The position numbers and the translations under genes are program-made. The notes below the pieces were generated by a model that worked only from the letters and a program-made list of their open reading frames with translations, had not been told where the DNA came from and searched no databases. Positions 1 through 9,912 of a stretch of 64,000 nucleotides of DNA are shown here, in pieces (the first letter of the stretch is position 1; the number at the start of each line of letters is the position of its first letter). The stretch comes from Effrenium voratum (Eukaryota; Sar; Dinophyceae; Suessiales; Symbiodiniaceae): NCBI GenBank assembly GCA_963377175.1, contig CAUJNA010002135.1:432980-496979 (forward strand), read 5' to 3'.

Positions 1-66
1 TAAATGGAATCATAGACTAAAACCTGCGATCCCCGGGTGGTTTAATTTTGACTCATACCCATTTAC
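1..66. mobile_element. Family R/E-type element, right half
   Basis: The stretch ending GGTGGTTTAATTTTGACTCA matches the right half of the element at 61788-61872. The left half lies outside the window. Confidence 0.5.
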
Positions 67-404
67 GGTAAGGGAGCCTGGGAGTGCTTTATTGTGGAGG
101 CCGCGGTGTGCTTTTCATCCCCATGCTCAAAACGTGGGCATTCCCAAGAAATGAGTGCCATGGGTTTTGGGTAGACAACCTGAATAACATGTTTGTTTCT
201 CAAGTCATGTTTGGTGGCAGCGAGTTGTCTCCAGTCGAAGCCGGTCTGGCAGGTCCAAGGCTTGGATATGGAGATGGTTCTTGTAGACCAGTGGCTTGGT
301 CTTTGTCCCTTGTTCTTTCCAAGAAACGTACAGAAAATGTACGGGCCGGCCCTCGTCAAAGAGCCCTTTGAAGGGAGCTGGCTGGGAAACCCGCAAGCCA
401 CGTG

Positions 405-531
405 TCACCTCCGCTCGCTCGCTTTGCAACTCGCGGCAGAAAGAGCGGGACGACGCCTGCGAGCGCGCCATCCTAGCGCGGGATCGCTTGCAGGGCGGCC
501 AGGCCGGACGTTTCTGGAAGGAGGGCGCGGG
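405..531 (+). CDS. Exon, unknown charged protein
   Basis: GC-rich patch in which one plus-strand frame has almost only G/C-ending codons and encodes a charged helical stretch containing RQKERDDACERAILARDRLQ. Flanking DNA is AT-richer, followed by a G-rich run near 540. Splice sites are not obvious. The other two frames are also open, so the frame choice rests on third-position composition. No family is recognised; it resembles an internal coiled or linker exon. Confidence 0.4.
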
Positions 532-659
532 CGGGGGGCGGAGGGGGGGGGGGGTGGTGGTGCAAAGGGGATGGCTTCCCAGACATCTCCCTAAGGATTT
601 GTTTAGGGAGCCCGAAAAGAAAGCGAGAGGAAGGCTGTGAGCATGTGTGTTGTGCTTCT

Positions 660-1330
660 CTTTTTCTCTCACGTTTCGAGTAAAAATTAAATTGAACTAT
701 GTGTCTTTAAGTCTTAGCTGAAGTGTAAAGAAATTTGGTTGGACAGAACATGCTATGTAAGTTATCATTTTAGTGTATGTTATCATTCTAAACGGAATCA
801 TTCTGTTTGAAATTATAGTATAGCATAGAAGTCAACTCTAACTTAATTGTAGTGTTCTAGTGGGAAAGGATTCCCCTCTAAATTCTAAATGTAAAATGTA
901 ATGTCCAGCAGGATTGTAATCAAGTATTTATTGAATACCATTTAAATCCTATTCAAATTCAAACTTATTCTTAGAGAGCTGGGAGCTCTGAATTATTTCC
1001 TTCTGAAATCTACTGACTCAATATCTTTGTCAAATTCTACTCAATTTATAACTGAAATGAAATCGAACTTGTTAAGGGAAGACTCCAATCAAGCTTTCTA
1101 TGTTAGATTATGATTATGCTATTCCAAAATAAGTGCTACACGGGAGTGCCTTTCCAATAGAATTGCCCTTAATAGAATTGCCCTTGCAAATCAGTAAGCG
1201 TAAACAACATGCAACTAAGCATTCTCGGTATCTCTCTACTTGATATATTTATCAAGTTCCTACTTAATATTTGTGTTACCTGAAAGAATCCTGATAATCA
1301 CACAACACGTGCGCGCTCAGGGTAACCTGT
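660..1330. other. AT-rich island without genes
   Basis: About 670 bp distinctly richer in A and T than the rest of the window, with no long frame. It includes a direct duplication of AATAGAATTGCCCTT near 1157-1187. No family A-S element is seen inside. It could be an insertion of different origin, such as organelle-derived DNA, or plain intergenic sequence. Confidence 0.5.
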
Positions 1331-1934
1331 TCTGAAAAGAAACCCTAAGGAGACCGAGCCGTGGGTTATTTTTGATCCTTTTCGGATGTGTTGGAATTGT
1401 CCTGCCTGGAAAGAATGTTTGCTTTGTGATGTGTCAAAGGGATTGGGACCCACAAGTGTGGCGTTCCTAGCTTCGCTTCAGAAGATGAAACCGGCACCCT
1501 CCACAAAACTCCATCCCTTTCAGAGCAGCCCATGGCCCCAGGCTGACTTTGAACATGGGACTCCCTTTCAAGCAATCCGGGTGTGTCCTTTTTTGGAACG
1601 AAACCAAGAGGCGCATTGAAATCCCTCTGTCCCGAATTCGTGGCAGACGTGTCATTCAAAACAAAGGAAAGAAGCCGCACACAGTTTCCCAAGAAAGCAA
1701 GGCAATGAGCAAGACACGAATTCGATTTTTTCACGGGGTGATTGACAATAAGGTTGAGTCATAGGCATAAACTATGAATTACAGTTCGCCAGGTCGAACG
1801 TGTAGTGGTTGCGCAGACCCGCTCTGGCTACCTCTCGCAGCCACCTCTTGCCCCTTATGACCCGCAGTTTCAGCCTAGTTATCCCGCCGTTAAAAAAAAA
1901 AAAAAACGAGGGCCTATTGGCCCAAAGTCGGGCG

Positions 1935-2010
1935 CGTTCCCTGGCATCCAGGCCCCGACGGACCTGGCAGACGCGGAGTTCCAGAAGACTCTGCAGGCCA
2001 CGCTCGGTGT
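1935..2010 (+). CDS. Short exon, unknown protein
   Basis: A 75-nt stretch with G/C-ending codons reads APTDLADAEFQKTLQATL. A candidate acceptor (GGCATCCAG) precedes it and a GT donor follows (CTCG then GTGTTTTG). Downstream is a T/G-rich run (2010-2090) that suits an intron. No family recognised. The upstream frame is also open, so the exon may begin nearer 1905. Confidence 0.4.
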
Positions 2011-2109
2011 TTTGTTCTTTTTTTTTTGTCTGTTGTTGTGTTGCTGCTTTGTTTTGTTCTTCTTGTTGTTGTTTTTTTGTTTTTCGGGGGCGAAGCGGGG
2101 TTGGTCTCC

Positions 2110-2323
2110 CAATGGGAAAGTCCACCGACCTGGGAATCGGTTCGTCTCTGGGAGTCTGCCCGCATCATGTATCGCAAGCTCCCGCCATCTCTGTGGCACC
2201 CCTCCCCGCCGGAAAGTGGTTTTCCTTCGGGACCAAAGTCGAGGAATCGGATATTTGGGTCAATCTCGGTGGATTTTATCGGCACGGAACCCCCCCCCCC
2301 TCCAGAAACAAAGCTCTACTAGG
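2110..2323 (+). CDS. Terminal exon, unknown protein, ending at element A1
   Basis: Open frame with mostly G/C-ending third positions. It includes WESVRLWESARIMYRKL and then a Ser/Pro-rich tail ending PPPPETKL. Element A1 starts at 2319 immediately after the last sense codons. With A1 in place the frame ends TAC-TAG inside the element; with A1 removed it ends TAA at the same point. This is therefore probably the 3' end of a gene. Function unknown. Confidence 0.4.
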
Positions 2324-2428
2324 TCTTCCAGTAGTGCCCTTTTACCCTTTTTTTTGGGGAGGGTTCCCCTGAAATAGACTACAGAAAAAAGGGTAGCCTT
2401 CTTCTAACCTATCTACTGGAGGACCTAG
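2319..2428 (+). mobile_element. Family A element A1
   Basis: TIRs CTAGGTCTTCCAGTAG and CTACTGGAGGACCTAG; flanked by an exact 4-bp duplication TCTA (2315-2318 and 2429-2432). Confidence 0.92.
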
Positions 2429-2938
2429 TCTAACTTGATGAACTGATGATGTAGGCGAGGCAAATCCAGGGAGCCCTGGCTTGATTTTCATTAAGTAGGT
2501 CAACGCTTGATTCGACTGGAAGGATTTTTTAGGCGCATCCCGAAGGCTTGTTGCTAGGCAGACGTAATGCAACTGTGTCTTGACTAACAATCTAGAGGTC
2601 ATCCACCAACCCTGAAGGCGAAGGAAATCAGGAGCAACTGGAGAAAGAGGGACTGATGAGCTCAAGATGTGTTGGGGCTCTCGATCATAGTTGAAGCCTA
2701 GGGTACAGTCCCAACTATTTTGGTGCGTCAGCTATTGTGATTAACCAAAAAACCGTTCACGGGATGGAGGGGTGGTTTCCCAAATTGACCCTCAAGAAGC
2801 AGGGACCCGTTCAAATCCGCCTCCACGCTCCAAATCACCAAGGCTTCCAACTGACAACATGTTTAGATCCGGGTTCAGGGATTTGTCTTGGCGTAAAAAT
2901 CGGGCCCAAGATCATGGGATCAAAGTCGAGGATTCTGT

Positions 2939-3661
2939 GTGTCAAGATCCTTGGAGGCAAAGCCAGGAGGAAGATTCCCAACTTGTGTTCTTTCCTTTTT
3001 GGAAATGATCACCATGGCTCCATCACTGGGTTGCTCAATCCGAAGTCTTATGCCAGATGGTGCCGGTTTCTGGTTTCCCTTGGTGTCTCACCACGGACCC
3101 AGTACATCGGAACCTATACCCCTTTCCCATCTACTTGTTATTTTCGACGACACAGGTTCCGAGTCCTTTGGAACTCGACCAAGCCACACGTTGTTTGTTT
3201 GTTTTTTCCCCCGGCACTTCGGGAATTCCATACAAAAAGGGAAAGCACATCCCAAAAGAAATATCCGGAACAAAAAGAAAAGAAACAAGTCCCAAAATAA
3301 ATCCGCACCCCTACTAAAAGTTACTTGTTTTGCCTCTGTTCGAGGGAACCAAGCAGATCAACTCGGAGGCTTCCTTTGGTTTCCGGGTTTTTCCGGTTAC
3401 TCGAGGCGATCGGGTTGCAAGTCTTTTAGAACAAACAAGCAAATACTGGGCTCCTTAAAGATACATGTTGCCCATTTGAAACGTGGCTTTTTCCACCAAA
3501 ATAAAGGGACACCACCATTTGCAAGGCAATGTTCAGGTGTATAATGTAGGGATTCCTGAAATATATGGCTCAAAAAAACCACGCCCTAACGCAAAACAGC
3601 AAGTTTCTTCGCCTTTCCATTGTAGCAAACTGCAATTTAATTTGCTTCGCCGGCGCCAGGT
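2939..3661 (+). CDS. Two-exon frame split by element H1, unknown basic protein
   Basis: Exon 1 (2939-3445) is a 169-codon open frame; exon 2 (3564-3661) adds 32 codons. Between them lies element H1 flanked by AAATA. Removing H1 plus one AAATA joins SFRTNKQI to YGSKKPRPNAK in phase; reading through H1 ends shortly after it. The product is basic, with a Lys/Asn-rich stretch near residue 110. Exon 2 ends CGGCGCCAG at a GT that leads into element E1, a plausible donor. An overlapping frame at 2737-3300 is also open, so the exact frame is uncertain. No family recognised. Confidence 0.4.
3446..3558 (+). mobile_element. Family H element H1
   Basis: Ends CTGGGCTCCTTAAAG and GGATTCCTG; 5-bp duplication AAATA at 3441-3445 and 3559-3563. 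Homologous to H2 and H3. Confidence 0.8.
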
Positions 3662-3781
3662 GGCTGTGGGTCAAAACCACTCAGATCCCATTTTGGGATA
3701 GGTGCACCACCCATTTTGGTCTATTTAAGTGAGGATGGGTTGATGTTGGGGGCTAACCGATTTGGCTTTTGACCCCTGGCC
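3662..3781 (+). mobile_element. Family E element E1
   Basis: Left end GGCTGTGGGTCAAAACC, right end TTTTGACCCCTGGCC, with the family core GATCCCATTTTGGG and CACCACCCATTTTGG. No clear TSD. Confidence 0.8.
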
Positions 3782-3954
3782 ATGAAGGAAGCAAGGTGCA
3801 AAGTGGGTAGCTCAGGGGGATAGCAGCCACTCCAGGTGGAGCACCAGCGCGAGCTGGATCGTCAGGCCTGGTATGGTCCGGAGTCGGGAGTCGGGGTCTC
3901 GCGGAAGGCCCACGGAGCTTTCCCAAGGCTTGAATCATTGAAGTCACTGAAGAT

Positions 3955-3998
3955 TTGGGTGGGTGGGTGGGTGGGTGGGTGGGTGGGTGGGTGGGTGA
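3955..3998. repeat. (GGGT)n microsatellite
   Basis: About eleven units of GGGT. Confidence 0.97.
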
Positions 3999-4366
3999 GT
4001 GTTGTTCTTTTGATGAACTGTACCCATTTTGAGAGTTGCACACTTTTCACCAAGGTTGAGGCTTTTCATCCCGAGAACTCTTCACCGACCAAACCGTAAA
4101 AGGGTTCGGTTCCCTTTTCTTGCTATCACCGGTGCAACTGGGTACATCCAATACACATATCACCTGCCGACCATCTCTCTTTGAGCTTTCTGGGCTTGGA
4201 GCATTTTAGCGGGAAAAGAAACAGACTAGAGTCTTTTCTGGCCAGTCCACTCGTCCGGAAGGGAGCCAGAGGTAAGTAAGAGCCTCTGCTTGTTGCCTAG
4301 TGGGTTCCAGCCTCTGAAAAGCGGAAGGGGTTTTCGGAAGGGGCTTTTGTCAAGAGGAGTTTTCTC

Positions 4367-4435
4367 TACCTAGAGTCTCCATGACCCCTTAAAAATGGGG
4401 ACCCCATTTTTAAAGGGTCACGGAGACTCTAGGTA
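4367..4435. mobile_element. Family M hairpin element M1
   Basis: Nearly perfect inverted repeat: TACCTAGAGTCTCCATGACC pairs with the right arm ending GGAGACTCTAGGTA. Homologous to M2 and M3. Confidence 0.88.
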
Positions 4436-4521
4436 GAGATGGTGGTCTGTGACAAATTCTTGGGGATCCCCCAAAAATAGACACCCAAACGGTTGTTTTC
4501 CGGGTTTCATGTTGTTGTGTA

Positions 4522-4666
4522 GGCGTGGAAGTTCCTTTGGTGGGGAGACCCGACCCCGGGCTGAGTTGCGGGCCCATTCGCCAGGCCGCTGTTCAACGAA
4601 AGCAGGAGGAGGACATTGTGAACAGTGGCTCGGCCAAGACGTCTCCCGCGACCATCGGGATCCTTG
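4522..4666 (+). CDS. Exon with GT donor, unknown protein
   Basis: Candidate acceptor TTGTTGTGTAG, then an open frame with G/C-ending codons including RQAAVQRKQEEDIVNSGSAK, ending at CTTGCAG followed by GTAGCC. Both junctions fit GT-AG splicing. The peptide is mixed charged and not recognised. Hairpin M1 lies 85 bp upstream. Confidence 0.45.
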
Positions 4667-5152
4667 CAGGTAGCCCAATTAGTCGGTGGTTTCGGGATTT
4701 GACCCCCTAGTTCTCTAAATGGAAACACACCCCAACCTACAAACTACCAATCCAAAGCACCAATTCGATAAGCTAATCCTTGCTGTTTTGCTTCATTGGG
4801 GACTCATCACATTTGGGATCATTTTTCACCGGGAAACCAACAACTCATTTGGAAAGGTAATGCAGGGAAACCACGAGGAAACCACGAGGGGAAGGTGCCT
4901 ACTGCTGACCCCTGATTGATAAACCCTCAACTTAACAGGCGGTTCCTTTTTGGGGTTGGTTTTCTTTCCATGGGATCATGACTGGGGAGGGGGTTGTCAA
5001 GAAACACACCCTACCATGACCACCCCACTCAGTTGTAAATATGCTCAGTTAAGTCCCTCAAAAACATATTACGCATAGGAAAACACTGACGTAATCAACA
5101 GAGCCCTTTCTCCTTTTTGTGGGGACGGAGTGGGCCCCTTTAAAATCAGCCA

Positions 5153-5247
5153 TTTCCATTTGCTTAAATCTATTTGTTTGTTTCCCCCTGTTGGTCTTTA
5201 AGGGAATCTGCCACTACTGGACAGATTTTTGTGCTTTTTCCAGGGGG
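5153..5247 (+). mobile_element. Family C element C1, right TIR lost
   Basis: TTTCCATTTGCTTAAA followed by the family core CCCCCTGTTGGTCTTTAAG and ACTACTGGACAGA. Confidence 0.7.
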
Positions 5248-5460
5248 CGTGTCTTTCAACTGGACGTACCAAGGGTGCACCCAGTTTCCGCATAGACATC
5301 TGGGGGGTCTGGGTTCAGACCAATCTTTTTCACCTAGGCAACTTCACCCGCACCACGGCGGAGCCCCGTGTGCGGAGCTCACTTTCTTTCCGCCGAGAGA
5401 TGGGTATGCGTCAAAATGCAAGGATATGGACCGCAGGTTTTGGTTTCCATGTTTCCATTT
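5241..5460 (+). CDS. Exon downstream of C1, unknown protein
   Basis: An open frame begins at the degenerate right end of C1 (CTTTTTCCAG is a plausible acceptor) and runs about 70 codons, including TRTTAEPRVRSSLSFRREMG where codon ends are mostly G/C. The 3' boundary is unclear; the frame stays open to 5546. No family recognised. Confidence 0.35.
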
Positions 5461-5587
5461 ATATAATCAGGATTCCATTTTGGGTACATATTGTTGACAA
5501 CCACAGCCAGATGTTTGGCTCCCTCTTAGATGGGCTCCCCTCTTAGACGGGCTGCGCTGGTTTCGATGGGTTGTGCTAGACCATTTC

Positions 5588-5670
5588 GCATGTTCCAAAA
5601 GGCCCTTGGTTCTATAGAGGGTAAATGGGAACAACCCCTCCTTTTCCACCAAACCACCGATTCGGCCCCA
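5588..5670. mobile_element. Family K-like element K1, degraded
   Basis: Contains GGGTAAATGGGAACAACCCC and CCACCAAACCACCGATTCGG, shared with K2 and K4. Confidence 0.5.
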
Positions 5671-5992
5671 AAAGTTTAAAACCAGCAATTAGAGGGAAGA
5701 TCATGGAGTTGCCTCTTCTGATTCCAACTTGCGGGCTCTGTCCGTTGGTCCCCACTCGTCACTTCGAAGCACCCGGGGTTCGTGGAGAACACGACCCCGG
5801 ACTCCGACTTAGGGTTCCATGTTCCAACAAATGCAAATCAAGCATACAGCGGCCGCCTACTTCCACGCACCAGTGAGGATTAGTGTGCTTATCCCAATCA
5901 TTTCGCAAATCATGAGCTTGCTCACGCATGAAGGTCCCGAACTGTGCGATCCTTTTTCGTTTTTCGGCTGGTGAACTTGATGTCAGGTGGGC

Positions 5993-6092
5993 CCCTTTGG
6001 TGGTTTGGAGCCCGGCGGTTTGGACGGGTTGGATCGTGTGGAGCGTGAAAGGGAACACCTCCTTAACCACCAAACCACCGGCCTCCAAACCA
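5993..6092. mobile_element. Family K element K2
   Basis: TTTGGTGGTTTGGAGCCC at the left pairs with GGCCTCCAAACCACCAA at the right. Confidence 0.7.
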
Positions 6093-6170
6093 CCAATTCA
6101 AAATTCAAGGGAAGCTAATGTGCCCAAATTATGAACCCGGGTTGAGTCACTTGCGTGTCAAACGGGCCCC

Positions 6171-6262
6171 AGCTTCGACAGAGTCGCCGTTGTGGTGCGG
6201 GTTCCCTTGAAGGCCCTGAAGAGGCCACCCCCGCGGTTCGATTTTCCCGGGAAGTTCCGCAG
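6171..6262 (+). CDS. Exon, unknown protein
   Basis: Frame reading SFDRVAVVVRVPLKALKRPP, then FDFPGKFRRPLK, with predominantly G/C-ending codons. An overlapping 174-codon frame (6155-6679) is open but less codon-biased. Boundaries undefined. The next exon-like segment is at 6459. The basic Pro-rich peptide is not recognised. Confidence 0.35.
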
Positions 6263-6458
6263 GCCTCTCAAAATGGCTCTGGGGCGAGCACCCCCCCTCA
6301 CCCTTTGGGTATGTGTCAAAATAGCGGGACCCCCCCACCCCCACCCCCCCGAAATGCTGATGGTCCTTTTGGTTCTCCTTTAAACCAACCTGAAACGGGT
6401 ACCAATCCTCAGAAGCACAAGGCCATTGGTTGGCCATCCTTTTGGGCCCAAACTGCAG

Positions 6459-6570
6459 GTCAATGCCTACATCCCCGACGACGACCATGGGCTGCCAAAG
6501 GCACACGAGCGCGGCATGCGACGGCACGTGAGGTTTTCGCGGGGTGCACGGTCCATTTTGGGAGCTGGGG
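6459..6570 (+). CDS. Exon, unknown protein
   Basis: Acceptor AAACTGCAG at 6458, then a codon-biased frame reading VNAYIPDDDHGLPKAHERGM and RRHVRFSRGARSI. It may belong to the same gene as 6171-6262. No family recognised; no clear donor seen. Confidence 0.42.
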
Positions 6571-6715
6571 GAACTCACAAACAGTCAAGTACACACCTCA
6601 GTTGCCCAAAGCGAATCGACCTTTTAACCTTTTGGTTTTCCAATTTTGGTCCATCTTTAGTCAAGGCCCCAAAAGGTGATCATCTTTTATTCCTGGGTCG
6701 CTAAGGGGCGACTGA

Positions 6716-6735
6716 GACACACACACACACACACA
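6716..6735. repeat. (AC)n microsatellite
   Basis: Ten AC units. Confidence 0.95.
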
Positions 6736-6919
6736 TGCCAGGAAACGAGATCCATGTGTTTCCCATGTTCTCTTGGAGAAAGAAGTAACGGCATGTTGAC
6801 TCCGGCGCATGTAGGCCAATTCAGATCCTAAGTTCAACAGCTGAGGCTGGAGGCTGGAGGTGTTTTAGAGGGCGCTAGCCACTCAGAAATGCTTGTCTGA
6901 CATACATCTCAATGCAAGT

Positions 6920-7016
6920 GACATGGTTTGTTTGAAAAAAATAGAGGGTGATTCCTGGTTTATCTGGTTAAATTATCTACCAGGGCCATCTATTTTTCAA
7001 AGAAGGACAGCTTTGG
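6920..7016 (+). mobile_element. Family D element D1, left end degraded
   Basis: Core ATAGAGGGTGATTCCTGGTT, ATCTACCAGGGCCATCTATT and AAGAAGGACA, shared with D3 and D4. Confidence 0.72.
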
Positions 7017-7098
7017 TAAGTGATGTTTGCATCCAGGTATGGAAGAGGGGGAGAGCGCCAAAAAGAAATGGGACCGAATTCACATAGATGTGTTCTAG

Positions 7099-7339
7099 AC
7101 GTCCAACGGGTCCAAACCAATGAGAACTCAGCCGGCGAAGCCCTGCTGCGCGCTAGTGTCTGTAACACGGCAGTTCCTTCTAAACTTCCCAGGTTTTGCC
7201 TAAGTAGTGCCCTTTTACCGTTTCTTTTTTGGGGGAGGGTTCCCCTACTGAAATAGACTACAGAAAAAAAAAACGGGTACCCTTAGTCTAACCTCTCTAC
7301 TGGAGGACCTAGCTTCCTTTGACCAACCTGTTACTTTAG
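7099..7339 (+). CDS. 3' coding end interrupted by element A2
   Basis: Acceptor TGTTCTAG, then exon 7099-7188 reading VQTNENSAGEALLRASVC and NTAVPSKL. A2 follows. Removing A2 with one CTTC copy continues in phase as PLTNLLL and a TAG stop at 7337-7339. Read through without removal, the frame runs into A2 and yields element-derived sequence. Presumed C-terminus of an unrecognised protein. Confidence 0.42.
7189..7312 (+). mobile_element. Family A element A2
   Basis: Diverged left TIR (CCAGGTTTTGCCTAAGTAG), intact right TIR; exact TSD CTTC at 7185-7188 and 7313-7316. Confidence 0.9.
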
Positions 7340-7558
7340 AGTCAAGCCCCTGACTTTCAAAAAAGGAAGTTGTGGCCGCTTGGTTTGCGAAGCCACTTGC
7401 TCAGCGCGGCCAATGGAACCCACCTGAAGTTAACCATTTCCTCCAACCACTACTCCAAGCACCCCCAAAATGGATTTCCAAATGGGATCCCCCCCCCCCA
7501 TTTTGGGATGTCGGTGTTTCTCTTGGTTTCCCAACCCAAGAATAGGAGTTCAACAGCA

Positions 7559-7635
7559 CACACCCACCCAGCCACCCACCCACCCACCCACCCACCCAGG
7601 CACACACCCGCCCAGGCACACACCCACCCACCAAA
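7559..7635. repeat. (CACC)n-rich low-complexity tract
   Basis: CACCCACCCAGCCACCCACC-type repeats interrupted by two GGCACACACC motifs. Confidence 0.92.
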
Positions 7636-7670
7636 GGAGTGGATTCCATGGGTCTTCACCGAAGCGCCAG

Positions 7671-7787
7671 GCCTACGGGGTGAACGCGCCCTTCAAACCC
7701 ACGGCGCAGGGCTCCAGCATGCGCTTCATCCGGAAGCCCAACCCGCCAGAAGCCCCAGACCGCCAGACCGAGGTTCGAGCGCTCTGA
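7671..7787 (+). CDS. Terminal exon, unknown conserved-looking C-terminus
   Basis: Acceptor GAAGCGCCAG, then 38 codons with nearly all third positions G or C, ending TGA at 7785-7787. Reads AYGVNAPFKPTAQGSSMRFI, then RKPNPPEAPDRQTEVRAL. The strong codon bias and natural stop make this one of the clearer exons. The family was not identified. Confidence 0.55.
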   Translation, partial: AYGVNAPFKPTAQGSSMRFIRKPNPPEAPDRQTEVRAL

Positions 7788-8335
7788 GCGGCCGGGGCGG
7801 GCCCCCTCCGAATACTCCACTGGTGGCGCCAATCGAAGCCACGAATTGGAGGGAAGCTGAGCTTTGGTGGGTGACGGGGGTGACTGGGTCTATCTGCAGA
7901 TACCTGACCTGCGGCCAAGTAAGGACTGGGGATCCCAGTTAGGTGGTCAACTCCTGACTGGAGGAATGGTTGGTGAAACTGCCACTGGTGGAACCAGGGC
8001 CGTAAGCACATCGAGCCACTTCCCGCTGTCGCTTTTTGTTGTGGCAGAAAGATGGCGCTTCTTGGTTGGGTTCCCTTGCTTTATAAAATCTACCAGGGGA
8101 TTCCATCGATTTTTACCCAGATGGACATGCTCGCTGCCCTGGTGGTGGCAGGAACAAACGGGGAGGGGGGGTGAGAACCCCCCTCAAAATGAAATGGTTG
8201 GCTAGCGATTGGTTGGGATGCAGTCAGCTTTGAGAAGTCCGGAGGAGCACCAGCCATATCCAAAAGTTGAAAGGGTGGTGGGTAGCTCATGAACAACCCA
8301 CACTTTTTGTTTGTTCTTGTTTTTCTTCCACGCAG

Positions 8336-8523
8336 TTGTCTTCCCGGTTCTTGACTTCTTGACCTCCCTTCCGCCTTCTGGAGGTCTCTTGCACCCTCGG
8401 AGCATGGAATGGGACCCCGTTGATATTCGAGAGGATCAGATCGAGGGATCTAAGTTTTCAAAGCAGACTCGCCCGGCACCCTCTGGGTGTGTAATTGAAT
8501 CGGGGACCCAAACAAATAGTTAG
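8336..8523 (+). CDS. Terminal exon, unknown protein
   Basis: Pyrimidine-rich tract and acceptor TTCCACGCAG at 8335, then an open frame ending TAG at about 8521. Includes SMEWDPVDIREDQIEGSKF and QTRPAPSGCVIESGTQTNS. Acidic, soluble-looking C-terminus. The upstream 500 bp hold no clear exon. Confidence 0.42.
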
Positions 8524-9027
8524 TTTCCTTTTGGTTTCCCTTTAAAACGAAAAGAAACACCCCTCTCCTGAACGGTAAAAATCTACCCCGCAAACACAGG
8601 GGTAAAAGCTGTTGGGCGGGTTTCCAACGCTCAAGAGGTAAACCTTCCTTCTACTCCAAATACTTTCCGTTTTGTACTTGGTTTATTTTGAAGAACTTGC
8701 TCATGATCTGATGTAGTCAAAGTTAATTGGATACCTCCGTGTTTAGTCAGGCACTGACATGATCCCCCCAAAATAAATACACAAATAAAACACAAACGTA
8801 TTGAGTGTGGTGAGTTGTTGCCTGGCAAATCTGCTTGGGTTCTTTAGATTCAACATTTTGAGGGGGTCCCAAAACTACTTTGGGTGGGTACTCCATCTGG
8901 CTTGTTTTTGTAGACTGTTCAGCGAAACCAAATCAAAAACCACAATTCAGGGGGTCCAACCTGAAAAAGACACGCATGTTCGTCATTTTCAGGCTGTCCT
9001 ACTAAACTGGACCCATGAAACGATGGA

Positions 9028-9867
9028 TTGACTGCAGGAAGCCGATCGAGATCTGACCGCAGACGGCTCGGTTTCGGTGCGGTTGTGCGCAAGCACTGCA
9101 AGAACGAGCTGGGGTGGCAAGGCAACTATTTTTATTTGGGGTCTCCTCCAAAACCCAATCTCCACAAACATTCTTATTGCTTATTTCCGCCTTTGTTACG
9201 GCGAGCGAGCGTAAATTCGAAGAAAAACCGAGCCTCTAAAAGTACTTCATGCTTTGGAGTAGACGAAAGATGGACCAGAATCCGAACATATGTTGTTTGT
9301 TCAATATGTATCAACCTATTTATGGTGAGCTCACCGATTCCGGTAAAACAATCTCACCATGATGGATCGTCCTTTTGCTTAGGGGCCCAAATTTCGTTTT
9401 GGAACGATTGTATAATTTACACATTCATGTCATGTACAGACCCGCACTTCGCCACATATGCCTGGTTTTTGCGCCCTTTTTCTTTGTGTTCGTACGCATC
9501 TGGTATTCTCTTGTACTCTGCACCTGACCGGTTTTGCACTTGTGCTTGCGCGTTGCGTCGTCTGGTGGTCTCACCCGTTTCACTTGGCTTGGCGCCCGCT
9601 TGGGCTGCATGCAATGAGTCCATCCATTTCCGCCGACGTGTACAAACCTTACTGGCGGAGAGGCGACAAAAGGCGACCACTGAGCCTGGCTCGAAGTGGA
9701 GCATCGGAGACATCTTTGCTCCACTGGTGCACCTTGTCTCCAGAACTTTGGGCTGGGTTTCGTGGCAAACTTCACCACCCAAAAACTCCAATTCGATGGA
9801 TTTAGGGCCTTCCAACTTCCAACAACCTGGTTTTCAGACCCCCAACCACCACCGGGGTGTCTACTAG
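9028..9867 (+). CDS. 279-codon open frame, doubtful
   Basis: Longest plus-strand open frame of the window. It contains Cys-rich segments and ends inside element B1, so at least the 3' part is not native coding sequence. Third-position bias is weak. An alternative short exon at 9038-9107 (EADRDLTADGSVSVRLCAS) is equally plausible, and long frames exist on the minus strand here. Treat it as stop-poor sequence unless transcripts support it. Confidence 0.2.
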   Translation: MTAGSRSRSDRRRLGFGAVVRKHCKNELGWQGNYFYLGSPPKPNLHKHSYCLFPPLLRRASVNSKKNRASKSTSCFGVDERWTRIRTYVVCSICINLFMVSSPIPVKQSHHDGSSFCLGAQISFWNDCIIYTFMSCTDPHFATYAWFLRPFSLCSYASGILLYSAPDRFCTCACALRRLVVSPVSLGLAPAWAACNESIHFRRRVQTLLAERRQKATTEPGSKWSIGDIFAPLVHLVSRTLGWVSWQTSPPKNSNSMDLGPSNFQQPGFQTPNHHRGVY

Positions 9868-9912
9868 AGGGGTCGGGTCTTCCATTGAAAGCCAAAGCCA
9901 GGATCCTCTAAA
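9778..9912 (+). mobile_element. Family B element B1
   Basis: CTCCAATTCGATGGATTTAG through GGTCGGGTCTTCCATTGAAA; ends diverged, no clear TSD. Confidence 0.8.

Noticed and set aside
2281..2428. A transposase encoded in family A
   Set aside because: Copies are 64-135 bp with no coding capacity, and no transposase-like frame was found in the window.
4367..4435. Hairpin M1 as a rho-independent terminator
   Set aside because: The hairpin is a dispersed family (M1-M3), has no U-tract and lies between eukaryotic exons.
9028..9867. 279-codon plus-strand frame as a complete gene
   Set aside because: Its 3' part is element B1, codon bias is weak and the minus strand is also open. Kept only as a low-confidence entry.
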